Shown: piece by piece, positions 39,401-47,590 of the stretch
Layout: every line of letters starts with the position of its first letter
How positions within the stretch are numbered: the first letter of the stretch is position 1
Assembly: GCF_014633365.1 (NCBI RefSeq)
Contig: NC_068350.1
Span: 4,779,001 to 4,843,000, forward strand
Direction: 5' to 3'
DNA length: 64,000 nucleotides
Origin: Diospyros lotus
Lineage: Eukaryota; Streptophyta; Magnoliopsida; Ericales; Ebenaceae
Translations under genes and position numbers: made by a program
Notes under the pieces: model-generated
The model's input: the letters and a program-made list of their open reading frames with translations, nothing else
Databases searched by the model: none
Told to the model about the DNA's origin: nothing

Positions 39401-41084
39401 AGAACTTCCACATATGGCTGCTAGTTGACCTTTTTTTTATTTGGGGGGGAGGGGGGTTTGTGAGGCATAACATAACAAAAAAAAAAAAGATAGAAACAGT
39501 TGCCTTTACTTCAAAAACTGCAATAACCTTGAACATGACAAGACTCAAGAGAGAAATTGATAAAAACAGCACATCCTGGTAATGCAAGTGCTTTGAGGAG
39601 TAGCACCATGTTAGATACATGAAGGCAGGCACAGGCACATGGTAGCAAACCACTTTAAACTGGCAGTATTTACAAGTGAGATTTGATTTAATATGGTCAA
39701 TCATATACAGTAATCTAAGAAGTATGAAGTAGAAATGGTACTTACAAGAAAACTAAAGATAAAAGTTGTTGACAAAAGCTCAAGTCCTCTGTCTGCTACA
39801 GCCTGCAAGCATAATAACATTCATTTACAGATGTAAAATGACAAATGCAATCACAACAAATGGCTGAAACTATCAACGTGCAGTGAGCACTTTTTCAAGC
39901 AGTGGTAATGATGTGGATTTTCTTTATCCCCTCTCAACTGAGAACACAATTTCAAACGATACCCAACATAGTTATATAAAAGGCACTATTTAGACTAGAT
40001 CAATGCTAATAGTATGAACAGGAGTTTATGCCAATAAGTCAAGGAGCATCTTGATACAATAAACACCATATCCCATCTCATCTCAGCAAAACAAGCTTTG
40101 CTGTGAAGAATTCTAGATGTGACTAACCAGAGAATTGCTGAGAAAAAGCTTTCTTGTCTTTTGCAGTAGTTCCAATGTATGACAATATTTCTTATGGAAA
40201 ATAATCAACATTTACATATCGGGAATACATAGACAGGATTTCAACTCTGGATGTATGATCAATCAACCATATTGCCTTCATCTTTTTCGCTTGGATGGAA
40301 CCTAATGCTATTAAACAACCTCCTTGTGAGGAAGATTAGAACTAACAGAGAAAGACATAACCTAGTGATCCACCTTTATATACCTAAAAGCAGAAATGCA
40401 TTTGTATGGTGAAGTGTTATTTGTGAAAACAGACGCATTAGATGAGCGATGAACATACAGATTATAGCAAGAGCAACATATATTTATCTTTGTGTTTACA
40501 AAAACAGATCCATACAAAATGTACGCGTATACCCAGCCATTTTCCTTTCCTTTCCTTTCCTTTGAGTCATCAAACTTCCAAACATAGCATAAAAAGTAAG
40601 AAAGTGCGGATTCCATAAATAAATAGAGAATGCAATGCAGTAACTACATACAGTAGGAGATACGAGCTTATTCCAAGCCCCGAGTCCGAGTAGCACAAGC
40701 AGAAAAATCAGTGATAGCAAGCCTGAAATTGTTAATAGTAACAGAATACACAAATCCTTTAAAAACTAGTAGTTCACTAGCGCACATTGATAGCAATAAA
40801 ATGGAAGAAGACAGAAAGAAGTTACCGTTGCACCGGTAAAGGAGACGAGTGCCGTCCGGCAAGGTCACACCGGGGATAAGCTTCCCCGGAATAATGGATC
40901 CGGCAATTGCTAAGTAAGCAAAGAATCCAACCAGCAATGTAACCTAAAAATTCAGCACAGAGAAGTTGATCAAGGATGTTAATAGACTTGTGTATGTGAA
41001 TGCGCATACACAGACAGAGAGAGAGAGAGAGCTCACAGAGGTAGAGGAAGGAATTAGGGCGTGGATAATTGAATCGAAATCCAT
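4995..41084 (-). CDS. FK: Delta(14)-sterol reductase (FACKEL / ERG24 type), 13 exons over 36 kb
   Basis: Membrane-bound ER enzyme that reduces the C14-C15 double bond of sterol intermediates in phytosterol synthesis (ERG4/ERG24 family). Exons in transcript order: 41084-41037, 40943-40826, 40722-40652, 39802-39746, 27720-27629, 19691-19644, 19165-19045, 18933-18887, 13616-13535, 6424-6348, 6176-6057, 5311-5237, 5148-4995. All have GT-AG borders and phases that join without a stop, giving 369 residues, the length I recall for Arabidopsis FACKEL. Landmarks are the N-terminal membrane segment, [71 protein letters not shown], the sterol-reductase signature [15 protein letters not shown] and the C-terminal [11 protein letters not shown]. 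Introns 4, 5, 8 and 9 measure 12.0, 7.9, 5.3 and 7.1 kb and consist largely of transposons; the other eight are 88-849 bases. The coding part appears intact. Confidence 0.96.
6425..7563. other. FACKEL intron 9, transposon-poor part
   Basis: At about 6638-6830 the sequence TAGGGATGGCAG followed by TACCTGCCCCGATGGG resembles the end of hAT-type MITEs rich in CCCGCCCC and GGGTGG motifs. The far end could not be delimited. The rest is unremarkable AT-rich intron with an A-run near 7008-7022. Confidence 0.35.
7564..7886 (-). repeat. 3' LTR of the intron-9 gypsy element
   Basis: About 320 bases sharing the block from CGATTCAATTTCACCAA through the GCTGGGTTGTTACA region with 12583-12888. In element sense it starts TGATAGG, next to the polypurine tract. 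Confidence 0.8.
7948..10760 (-). pseudogene. Gypsy pol remnants: RT, RNase H, integrase, chromodomain-like tail
   Basis: The reverse transcriptase active site FFDDILVYS can be read at about 10262-10300. Its C-terminal part at 9989-10225 has [12 protein letters not shown] and [19 protein letters not shown]. RNase H pieces sit at about 9780-9890 and 9490-9555 ([11 protein letters not shown]), split by a LINE. The integrase zinc-binding region is at 8979-9164 (CSVCQRNK), the catalytic core at 8498-8800 ([13 protein letters not shown]) and the C-terminal tail with a chromodomain-like segment at 7948-8211 ([15 protein letters not shown]). Multiple stops and frameshifts. Confidence 0.8.
9556..9780 (+). 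mobile_element. 5'-truncated RTE LINE 3' end inside the gypsy RNase H region
   Basis: The plus-strand frame encodes [16 protein letters not shown] then [11 protein letters not shown], the C-terminus of RTE-type LINE proteins. It is followed by CCCCACATAGTGGGATAAAG and a GTT-repeat tail ending about 9780. It separates two halves of the gypsy RNase H frame, and roughly 16 residues of the host frame appear to be missing at the junction. No clear TSD was found. Its 3' end is nearly the same as those at 21044, 35401 and 43225. Confidence 0.8.
10847..12582 (-). pseudogene. Gypsy gag and protease region
   Basis: The gag N-terminus (about 12390-12560) is a coiled-coil-like segment ([18 protein letters not shown]). 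The gag core at 11997-12329 reads [19 protein letters not shown] and then [13 protein letters not shown], typical of the Retrotrans_gag fold. The frame at 10847-11746 carries a zinc knuckle [14 protein letters not shown] and then a retropepsin-like core, [11 protein letters not shown]. The usual D-S/T-G catalytic triad is D-G-G here. Stops and frameshifts separate the pieces (for example around 11750-11990), so no full polyprotein is encoded. Confidence 0.8.
12583..12888 (-). repeat. 5' LTR of the intron-9 gypsy element
   Basis: Partner of the LTR at 7564. In element sense it ends TTTGCATCA, a few bases before the initiator-tRNA binding site. Its outer (high-coordinate) end is eroded relative to the other copy, so 12888 is approximate. 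Confidence 0.75.
12889..13226. other. FACKEL intron 9, remainder left of the LINE microinsertion
   Basis: AT-rich intron sequence with no recognised feature. Confidence 0.4.
13227..13265 (+). mobile_element. 39-base RTE LINE microinsertion with 16-base target duplication
   Basis: Only the extreme 3' end of the RTE LINE (CCCACATAGTGGGATAAAGG then the GTT tail) is present. It is flanked by ATATAGCAAAAGGGCA (13211-13226) and ATATAGCAGAAGGGCA (13266-13281), differing by one base. This is the footprint of target-primed reverse transcription that stopped almost at once. Confidence 0.85.
13535..13616 (-). CDS. FK: FACKEL exon 9
   Basis: 82 bases encoding [19 protein letters not shown] and then IPFTFSIQ. 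Acceptor TTTTGCAG and donor CAG/GTATTT are clear. It joins exons 8 and 10 in frame and lies between two transposon-filled introns. Confidence 0.95.
13617..15078. other. FACKEL intron 8, left part
   Basis: No gene or delimited repeat seen. It has a C9/A11 run at about 14571-14590. Confidence 0.4.
15079..15654 (-). mobile_element. Solo copia-type LTR with TSD TCTAT
   Basis: 576 bases bounded by TG...CA (TGTTATAAATTGGGAGC at the left, CTAGACAATCTTTAACA at the right) and by TCTAT on both sides (15074-15078 and 15655-15659). No internal retrotransposon sequence adjoins, so LTR-LTR recombination is inferred. Its left end resembles the copia LTR at 57175 (GTTAGAATTGGGAGCA), and it contains a CTATTTATAG box on the minus strand. 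The minus-strand orientation is inferred from that relative. Confidence 0.85.
15749..16042 (+). repeat. 5' LTR of the intron-8 gypsy element
   Basis: Starts TGTCATGATCC, ends GACTTGACA, and contains a TATATAA box at about 15871. Pairs with 18275-18585. Confidence 0.8.
16184..16428 (+). pseudogene. Gypsy gag N-terminal fragment (plus strand)
   Basis: Encodes [19 protein letters not shown] followed by a charged coiled-coil ending [11 protein letters not shown]. After about 16428 the frame enters sequence that is coding only on the opposite strand. Confidence 0.7.
16428..17459 (-). mobile_element. Inverted 5' end of a second gypsy element (5' LTR, PBS, partial gag)
   Basis: On the minus strand the order is an LTR (17459-17112, TGTCACAACTC to GATCTAACA), a primer site TTTGGTATCAGAGC, then gag starting [19 protein letters not shown] and continuing with stops through [19 protein letters not shown] to [17 protein letters not shown] at about 16450. 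The gag N-terminus resembles the plus-strand gag at 16184 (MAE-x-TR-x-KQ-x-ES), so the two belong to related families. No 3' part of this element is present. Confidence 0.8.
17454..18280 (+). pseudogene. Gypsy integrase C-terminal part and chromodomain-like tail
   Basis: Starts in the integrase core at [18 protein letters not shown], continues with [13 protein letters not shown] and [14 protein letters not shown], passes stops at about 17965, then [13 protein letters not shown] and a degenerate chromodomain ([12 protein letters not shown]). It ends just before the polypurine tract. Reverse transcriptase and RNase H are missing. Confidence 0.8.
18275..18585 (+). repeat. 3' LTR of the intron-8 gypsy element
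   Basis: Starts TGTCACGATCT, ends GACTTGACA. Slightly longer than its partner because of an extra pyrimidine-rich block. Confidence 0.8.
18887..19691 (-). CDS. FK: FACKEL exons 6-8
   Basis: Exon 6 (19644-19691) encodes [15 protein letters not shown]. Exon 7 (19045-19165) encodes [19 protein letters not shown] to YQLFCA. Exon 8 (18887-18933) encodes [15 protein letters not shown]. Introns 6 and 7 are 478 and 111 bases and contain no recognised insertions. All three junction phases agree with the neighbours. Confidence 0.95.
19692..21027. other. FACKEL intron 5, left part
   Basis: AT-rich intron sequence. Opposed short open frames at 20723-21040 carry no recognisable domain. Nothing else identified. 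Confidence 0.4.
21160..21312 (+). repeat. 5' LTR of the intron-5 copia
   Basis: TGTTGAATTATATGG to AGCTTCACA. Pairs with 25925-26077. Confidence 0.9.
21770..25917 (+). pseudogene. Copia gag-pol polyprotein, six stops and at least one frameshift
   Basis: Gag starts at ATG 21770 and includes a zinc knuckle whose second cysteine is tyrosine ([14 protein letters not shown], about 22495). Then come protease ([13 protein letters not shown], about 22761), GAG-pre-integrase ([12 protein letters not shown]), integrase ([28 protein letters not shown]), reverse transcriptase ([44 protein letters not shown]) and RNase H ([20 protein letters not shown]) to 25917. Stop codons are at 21962, 22142, 23558, 24994, 25120 and 25216, with a frame change near 23970-24060. 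Each stop can be explained by one C-to-T change in CAG or CGA. Confidence 0.92.
25925..26077 (+). repeat. 3' LTR of the intron-5 copia
   Basis: TGTTGAGTTATATGG to AGCTTCACA. Same length as the 5' copy, with mostly transition differences. Confidence 0.9.
26102..27628. other. FACKEL intron 5, right part
   Basis: Plain AT-rich intron sequence. Nothing recognised. Confidence 0.4.
27629..27720 (-). CDS. FK: FACKEL exon 5
   Basis: 92 bases encoding [20 protein letters not shown] then [11 protein letters not shown], a conserved family block. Only 41 bases of intron 4 separate it from the outer copia LTR at 27762, so the acceptor and probable branch region lie right beside the transposon. Confidence 0.95.
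27762..28297 (-). repeat. 3' LTR of the outer intron-4 copia
   Basis: TGTTAACCTGGG to ACTAGACAACA on the plus strand. Contains a TTATTTATAG (TATA-like on minus) segment near 28125. Confidence 0.9.
28430..29276 (-). pseudogene. Outer copia: RNase H and C-terminal RT part
   Basis: Minus-strand frames 28979-29248 ([28 protein letters not shown]) and 28607-28972 ([38 protein letters not shown]). The catalytic DADFA region of RNase H is present. The RT is cut at 29277-29281, where the nested copia inserted, and resumes at 34617. Confidence 0.88.
29282..29847 (+). repeat. 5' LTR of the nested copia
   Basis: TGTTAAAAGTCATT to TATGCTAACA, with TATAAATAGA near 29452 as a likely promoter box. Confidence 0.92.
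29930..33995 (+). pseudogene. Nested copia gag-pol remnants
   Basis: Gag begins at ATG 29930 and is frameshifted near 29985. Zinc knuckle [14 protein letters not shown] is at about 30650. A G9 run follows at about 30737, where the frame ends. Protease core ([12 protein letters not shown]) at about 30818, pre-integrase at 30939-31244, integrase at 31417-32427 ([30 protein letters not shown]), and RT plus RNase H at 32541-33995 ([36 protein letters not shown]). The 484-codon RT/RNase H frame is open, but lacks about 7 residues before SLRQWYRKF that the outer copia has (KSFYGLK). The stop at 32536 replaces the Trp of NQTWELV. Confidence 0.9.
34046..34611 (+). repeat. 3' LTR of the nested copia
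   Basis: Same length and ends as the 5' LTR. TATAAATAGG near 34216. Confidence 0.92.
34617..37990 (-). pseudogene. Outer copia: gag, protease, integrase, N-terminal RT
   Basis: Gag at 37449-37988 ([35 protein letters not shown]). A zinc knuckle at about 37240-37290 has its second cysteine replaced by a stop. GAG-pre at 36725-37096, integrase at 35700-36715 ([30 protein letters not shown]) and RT at 34617-35385 ([32 protein letters not shown]). A LINE fragment interrupts it at 35401-35640. Several stops and shifts. Confidence 0.88.
35401..35640 (+). mobile_element. RTE LINE 3' fragment in the outer copia, 16-base TSD
   Basis: 240 bases with TATCCATACCTGACCG at 35385-35400 and at 35641-35656, a perfect 16-base TSD. 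The insert encodes [16 protein letters not shown] and [11 protein letters not shown] on the plus strand and ends in a GTT tail. The 5' end is truncated inside the coding region. Confidence 0.92.
38057..38597 (-). repeat. 5' LTR of the outer intron-4 copia
   Basis: TGTTAACCCGGG to ACTAGACAACA. Contains a G8 run near 38436 that is shorter in the other copy. Confidence 0.9.
38603..39745. other. FACKEL intron 4, transposon-free end
   Basis: Roughly 1.1 kb of AT-rich intron sequence with A-runs and a GGGGGGAGGGGGG stretch near 39445. No gene seen. Confidence 0.4.
39746..39802 (-). CDS. FK: FACKEL exon 4
   Basis: 57 bases, 19 codons: [19 protein letters not shown]. Acceptor TTGCAG and donor GTAAGT are strong. 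It is followed in the transcript by the 12.0-kb transposon-filled intron 4 and preceded by an 849-base intron with no recognised content. Confidence 0.95.
40652..41084 (-). CDS. FK: FACKEL exons 1-3 with start codon
   Basis: Exon 1 (41037-41084) encodes [16 protein letters not shown]. Exon 2 (40826-40943) encodes [20 protein letters not shown], then [16 protein letters not shown]. Exon 3 (40652-40722) encodes [20 protein letters not shown]. The ATG was chosen because it opens the frame that joins to exon 2 and gives the family length. Introns 1 and 2 are only 93 and 103 bases. Intron 1 starts with a (CT)n/(GA)n run. Confidence 0.93.
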
Positions 41085-41941
41085 TTTCTCTCAGTCGCTT
41101 CGCTGTGTTGAGCAGATGCGCATGTGGGAAGTCACTGTTTCAAGTGAGCGCTGATCTCTCTCTATACCAATGCCAGATAACTAGATTAGAGATAATTTAG
41201 ATAAATAATATTAACGTTATTTTAGTTTTAAAATATTTATTATATTTTATTTTTTATTAATTTATAATAAATATATTATACTTTAAATTATTTCATTAAT
41301 TAGTAAACATTTAAATATTAAAAATAATGTGTAATAAAATATATTTATTATTATTCAATTATTCCTCTTCAAATAATAGTTAACATTACTATTATTTAAA
41401 TTAATTTTAAGACAAAGTTATTGGAAAATTATATATTTTTAAGATACTTTATTATTACTCTCAAGGATTGGAAAAAATAGTATTTAAGAACAATGATTAA
41501 TATTATCTTTACTGTTATTATAAAATTGCATAAATTAAAAATCAAATTTCAAGAACAATAATCCACATTTATAAATAAGAAATGAATAATAATCCATGGC
41601 CAAGTCCTTACAAGACTTAACAATTATGTAACACATTTGATCAAAAATAAAGGGCCACATTTTACTTTTTCGGGGTTGTTCTGAAATTTTAATTTTATCA
41701 ATTCATCTTATATATATATACATTAAATTTTAAATTCGAATTTTTGTCATATTTTAAGTTTAATTTAAAGTTATATATTAAATGAAATAACCCTTTGGAA
41801 TTAACTCCGGCATTAAACCTCACCCCACGCTCCTTCCACTGCCCAGTGGTTACTTCAACTTTTCCCTCTCATTAAACCCTAACCTCTCTCTCTCTCTCTC
41901 TCCAATCTCGATCACTTGCAAACCTTCACTCGCCTTGATCG
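41085..41941. promoter_or_regulatory. 857-base divergent spacer: presumed bidirectional promoter region
   Basis: FACKEL reads left from 41084 and the histone deacetylase gene reads right from 41942, so both promoters and 5' UTRs must lie here unless there are further upstream exons. A (CT)n stretch at about 41884-41903 is typical of a plant pyrimidine patch/5' UTR. Bases 41195-41405 are very AT-rich, with TAAATAATATTAACGTTA near the left and a related inverted block near the right, suggesting a small MITE in the spacer. Start sites cannot be placed from sequence alone. Confidence 0.55.
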
Positions 41942-44900
41942 ATGGACTTCTGGGGTAAAATACTCTTAATCTTTGATTTTTCTGTAATTCTCCTGCGAAG
42001 TCGTGTTCCATTTTTCTATCTCGAGGTTCTTTGTCTATCACTAGGATTTTATAGACATTAAGGCGTTTGATTGTTTCTGTACACATTGTAATGTGGATGT
42101 ACCGTTGATCTCGTTAGATTATCCTCGCTGATTATCGCTCCTGGTTGTTATATTCATGTACATGTAGTTGTATGAACACGGTCAAGGGGTTGTTGCATCC
42201 CCCCCCCCCCCCCCCCCCCCGGGGCAGCCTATCCGCGTGACATGTCTAGACCTCCATTCACGAGGCGTGGGAGTTAGACCACGGTGGGTTATGAAAGTGG
42301 AAATGAGTGTACGAGGAAGTGCACATAGACATGCATCTTTAAAAGAAATGGAGTCGCGAATTGAAAATATTAGCAGGGTTACACAAGGATTGAATCGTAT
42401 GACAATAATTAGAATGTATACCAAGGGTAGCAGAGTTTCTCAAAGTATAATGTAAAAGGAAATAGAGATATGACATAGCCGTTTATTTAGAGCTATTGTT
42501 GTTCTTCCCATGACTGAAAGGACCAAAGGATGATAAGTAAGGTTGTCACATATCAGGTGTTACTTCGTTTTCTGTGTTAATAAGAACATGAAATATGAAA
42601 GTTTACCTTTTTATGTTTGGAAAAAGGAAGAACTCCTATTCATTTATAGTTTAATTCTAGATGGGAATAATTATCATGGAAGATCCAAGAGAGTTGACAT
42701 TTAATTAATGTCAAATTATTACCTATTAGTTTTGCTTCCATGTAGTTGCTACACAAACACTATATTTGTACAAAATTACTGTAAGGAATATGGCATATTG
42801 TAATTTTTCCATTGAAAAATTTGAAGAACGTTAATTGTAAATCTGTAATTTCAAGTATGCCACTAGCACATCAATTCTTTTGCTGCAACTTTTATTGAAA
42901 CATAAGTTGGTCTTAGCATTTCCTTGCTCAAAATTAATGCAAGAGTAAAATTCTTGCAAATAGTAAAGGTATCCATAATGACTTGGAACCTTTTCATTGT
43001 CAAATTCCCTTGAGATGCATTGAAATTGCAAAAATATCACTCTCATGTCGTTTTGGTGAGTGATCAACGTATAAATTATATTCCCTTTAATGTAGCAGTT
43101 GATTTTGTTATACAAGATGCCCACATGAACATATTTATGATGCAAGAGTTCTAAACTTGCAAAAAGTTTGTGTATGAATTTTTCCTATCATGTGACAAAT
43201 CTCTGAGAATAATGGAAACAAGTGTGAACAACAACAACAACATATCCAGCCTTTATCCCACTATGTGGAGTCGGCTACATGAATTCTAGACTTCCATGTA
43301 TTTCTATCTTTTGTTATATTTTTATTGAGATCCATACACTTCATATCAAACTTTAATGTCGCCCTCAAAGTCTTCTTAGGTCTGCCTCTACCTCTTTTTT
43401 TGATTAATTATTCTATTTCATCAACTCTCCTCACATGAGCGTCTCTTGGTCTCCTTCTCACATGACCAAACCATCTTAGTCTAGTCTCTCTCATCTTCTC
43501 CTCTATTGGCACTACTTCTATCTTATTACGAATAATTTCATTTCTAATTTTATCTTTTCTTGTATGGCCGCACATCCATCTTAACATCCTCATCTTCGCT
43601 ACACTCATCTTTTGCTCATGTTGGTATTTGACTGCCCAACATTCTGAGTCGTACAACAAAACTGGTCTTATAGCTATCCTATAGAATTTTTCTTTCAATT
43701 TTAATGGGATTTTACCATCACATAACAGCCCCGATGCATTTCTCCATTTTAGTCAATCTGCCTTAATTCTATGTGTGACATCCTCGTGAATTTCTCCATC
43801 TTTTTGAATCACTGATCCCAAATATCGAAAATGATCTTTTCTTTGTAAGATTTGGTCTTCCAATTTTATTATAACATCCTCCACTCTTGCATTCTTACTA
43901 AATTTACATTCCATATATTCTGTTTTCTTTCTGCTTAATTTAAATCCCTTAGATTCTAAATTGTTTCTCCATAACTCAAGTTTAGTGTTCACTCTTTTTG
44001 TTTCATCCACAAACACTATGTCGTCTGCAAATAACATACACCGTGGCACCTCTGTCTGAATATCTTTAGTGAGTTCATCTATTACTAAAGCAAATAAGTA
44101 TGGACTTAGTGCAGAACCTTGATGCAATCCTATTGTAATTTTAAACGGTTCAGTATTCCCTCTGCATGTTCTGACTCTTGTCTCTGAACCATAATACATG
44201 TCCTTAAGGGCTTGTATATAGGCTATTCGGACTCTTTTCTTCTCTAAAACCCTTCATAATACTTCTCTAGAAACCCTATCATAAGCCTTTTCTAGATCTA
44301 TAAACACCATATGTAGGTCCTTCTGATGATCCCGATACCTTTCCATTAGGCGCCTCAGTAGGTATATAGCTTCCATTGTTGACCTACCGGGCATGAAACC
44401 AAACTGATTTTCTGAGACCTCTGTTTCTTTTCTGAGCCTCTGCTCTATTATTCTCTCCCAGAGTTTCATGGTATGACTCATTAACTTAATTCATCTGTAA
44501 TTTTCACAGTTTTGAACATCTCCTTTGTTCTTATCTATAGGGACCAAAGTACTCTTCCTCCACTCATCTAGTATCTTTTTTTATTTAAGAATCGCATTAA
44601 ATAATTTCGTTAGCCAGAAGATACCCTCTTCTCTCATGCATTTCCATGCTTCTATTGGTATATTATCCGGTCCCACCGCCTTATAATTTTTCATCTTTTT
44701 TAATGCTTGCCTTATTTCATTTAGACTTATGCGTCAATAAAATGTATAGCTCACGTTCCCTTCAGAGTTACTAAGATGTCCCAACCTAACTCTTGTGTCG
44801 CCATCATCATTGAATAATTTTGTGAAATACTCTTTCCATCTCTCCTTAATCGCTCCCTCATTCACTAATATATTTTGATTTTCATCTTTTATGCATTTCA

Positions 44901-47504
44901 CTTGATTTAAATCCCTTGTTTTTCTTTCTCTTGCTTTAGCTAATTTATATACATCCCTTTCTCCATCTTTTGTATCAAGTCGTTTATATAGATTCTCGTA
45001 TACTTTTGACCTTGCTTCACTAACAGCTTTTTTTGCTGCCTTTTTTGATTCCTTATAATTTTTTTGACTTTCTTCATTATTGCATTGATATACAGCCTTA
45101 TAGCAATTTTTCTTATTTTTAATTTTCAATTGCACTTCTTCATTCCACCACCAAGACTCCTTAAGGTTATGGGCTCTACCATTTGTCTCTCCAAGCACTA
45201 CATTTGCTGTGTTTCTCAGGGCATTAGCCATTTCTCTCCACATTTGGTTTGTCTGTCCTTCTCCATTCCATTCTCTTCTACCCCTTAATTTTTCTTTGAA
45301 GATTAGTTGTTTCTCCCCTTTTAAATCCCACCACCTGATTCTTGGATTTTGTTTTATGTGATTTTTTCTCTTCCAATTTCTTACTTGGACGTCAAGTACT
45401 AGAAGTCTATGTTGAGTAGTCAAACACTCTCCCGGTATCACTTTACAATCCCAACAACATACTCGGTCCTCTTGTCTCATGAGAAAGTAATCTATTTGGG
45501 TGCTTGATGTGACATTTTTATATGTGATTAAGTGTTCGTCCCATTTTTTTAACCTAGTATTGGTTATGATGAGCCCATATGCCATTGCAAAATCTAGAAT
45601 AGACTTACCCTCATTATTAATTTCCCCGAATCCATACCCTCCATGTACCTCTCTATAGTCGTTTCCGTCTCTACCCACGTGACCATTTAAGTCACCTCCT
45701 ATAATCATTTTCTCTCCTCTTGGTATCATTTGTATGAATCCCTCTAGGTCCTCCCAGAATTTTTCTTTTATCTCCTCACCTAACCCTGCTTGTGGTGCAT
45801 ATGTACTAAAGATATTCATAGTCATTCTTCCTAGAATAACCTTCACCATAATAATCATATCCCCTATTCTCTTTACATCCACTACCTCATCTACTAAGCT
45901 TTTATCCATAATGATCCCCACTCCATTTTTTGCTCGATCATTTCCTGTGTACCATATTTTATATCCATTTTCTAACAAAGTTTTTGCTTTTACATGTTTC
46001 ATTAACTGCACATAATAATACAACATTTGCACACCACCTGCAATTGTAGAAATTAACAATATTTCAACTTGAAAATTATGTTCAATTCATAAATTTAATC
46101 CTCAACATGCAAAAATAACGCTACTTTGTCAATCATAAATACTACACCATAAGGGTAAGCATTAACATAGACAAAAAAAGTGTAAGCATTAACTTGAATA
46201 AGAAATAAGTATGTATTTTCCTGGTTGGTGTTAGCTTTTTGTGTCTTGGGTTGTCAAAGGATTGATTTTCTTAGTAGGCCGTGCGCTCATTAAGCCTTCT
46301 TTTAACCTTCGGTTTATTTTAGCTTCTTGTAAATCATTTTCTGTAGGTAATGCATACACTTGTTAGGAAGGAAGCTAATTTTGTGCTTGTCCAATTGCAT
46401 CTAGGTCAACTCCATGAAACAAGTTCAATGTGTATTTTTTCACTCACATGACATGTTTTCATGTGTCAAGTTTCATGTTCATTTGTGTTTTGGACATGGA
46501 TGCAAAATTTGTTTTAGAGCATCTCTGTGTCACGGGCACATTTTAACAGGCACAAGCCCCTCTAACTTGCACTAACGTCAAAGATTAATTTATCTCCAGC
46601 ATCTCTGTGTCAAGTTTCATGTTCAGTTTGGCCAAAGAAAAACTAGCAATTTTGGTTATCCTCACAGAATGATGTCTTAACAGTATTTCCAAAAAGTACA
46701 AGCTAATTTGGTGAATCTTTATTTTTAACGTGAGAGGATGAAAATTTATGGGTTTGTCTTGAATAAAATTCTACTTAAGTGTTGTTTACATTGAATGGTG
46801 CAACTTGTTTTTTAGGGTTCTAGTTATTTTTTGAATAATAAAAAAAATTCATTGAAGTGTTAAGCTAATGTGTCAATTTCGGGTTTTGCTCTCTTGGCCA
46901 TGTTCACTCAGGGACAATCATATTTATATATAAATATGGGTCTTGAATGCATTTTCTTGATTTTTCTTGGCATGTTATCATTGTACAGGAGTAGAAGTCA
47001 AAAGTGGAGAACCTTACCATGTAGAACCTGGGCAAGGCTGGATTGTGCATCTTTCGCAGGTTATATTTGTTATCATATAATTGATTATTGCTGCTTTCAG
47101 CCATTCTTTATTGAAATGTATGAATATTCCTTTACAGGCTTGTCTTGGTGAGTTCAAGAAGGACAAAGGCAGTGAACGTGTTTACCTTTATGTGACTATT
47201 GACGGCAAGAAGCTTGTCCTTGGAACACTTTCTCCAGAAAAGTTCCCGCAGCTACAATTTGACTTGGTGTTTGACAAAAAATTTGAGCTATCGCACAACT
47301 GGAAAAATGGCGTTGTCTACTTCTATGGATATAAATGCAATACTCCATTTGATGAATATCCTTGGCTTTTATTCCCTTAATGAATTGTGTTTCCTTCTTC
47401 ATTTCTTCAGCTCTTGGACTTCACTTCTTACTGCCATTATACTTGGTATTAGTTTTGCTACATAAAAAATTTGTTAGCATCATTTTACTTGATCTTATTC
47501 TTTT

Positions 47505-47538
<34 letters not shown>

Positions 47539-47544
47539 GTGTGT

Positions 47545-47590
<46 letters not shown>

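Noticed and set aside
42168..42455. 95-codon frame starting with a proline run
   Set aside because: Created by the C22 homopolymer inside an intron. No family match.
44254..46059. Possible functional reverse transcriptase-endonuclease gene
   Set aside because: Long frames remain, but the RT is split over several frames with stops and the 5' end is missing, so it is a defective LINE.
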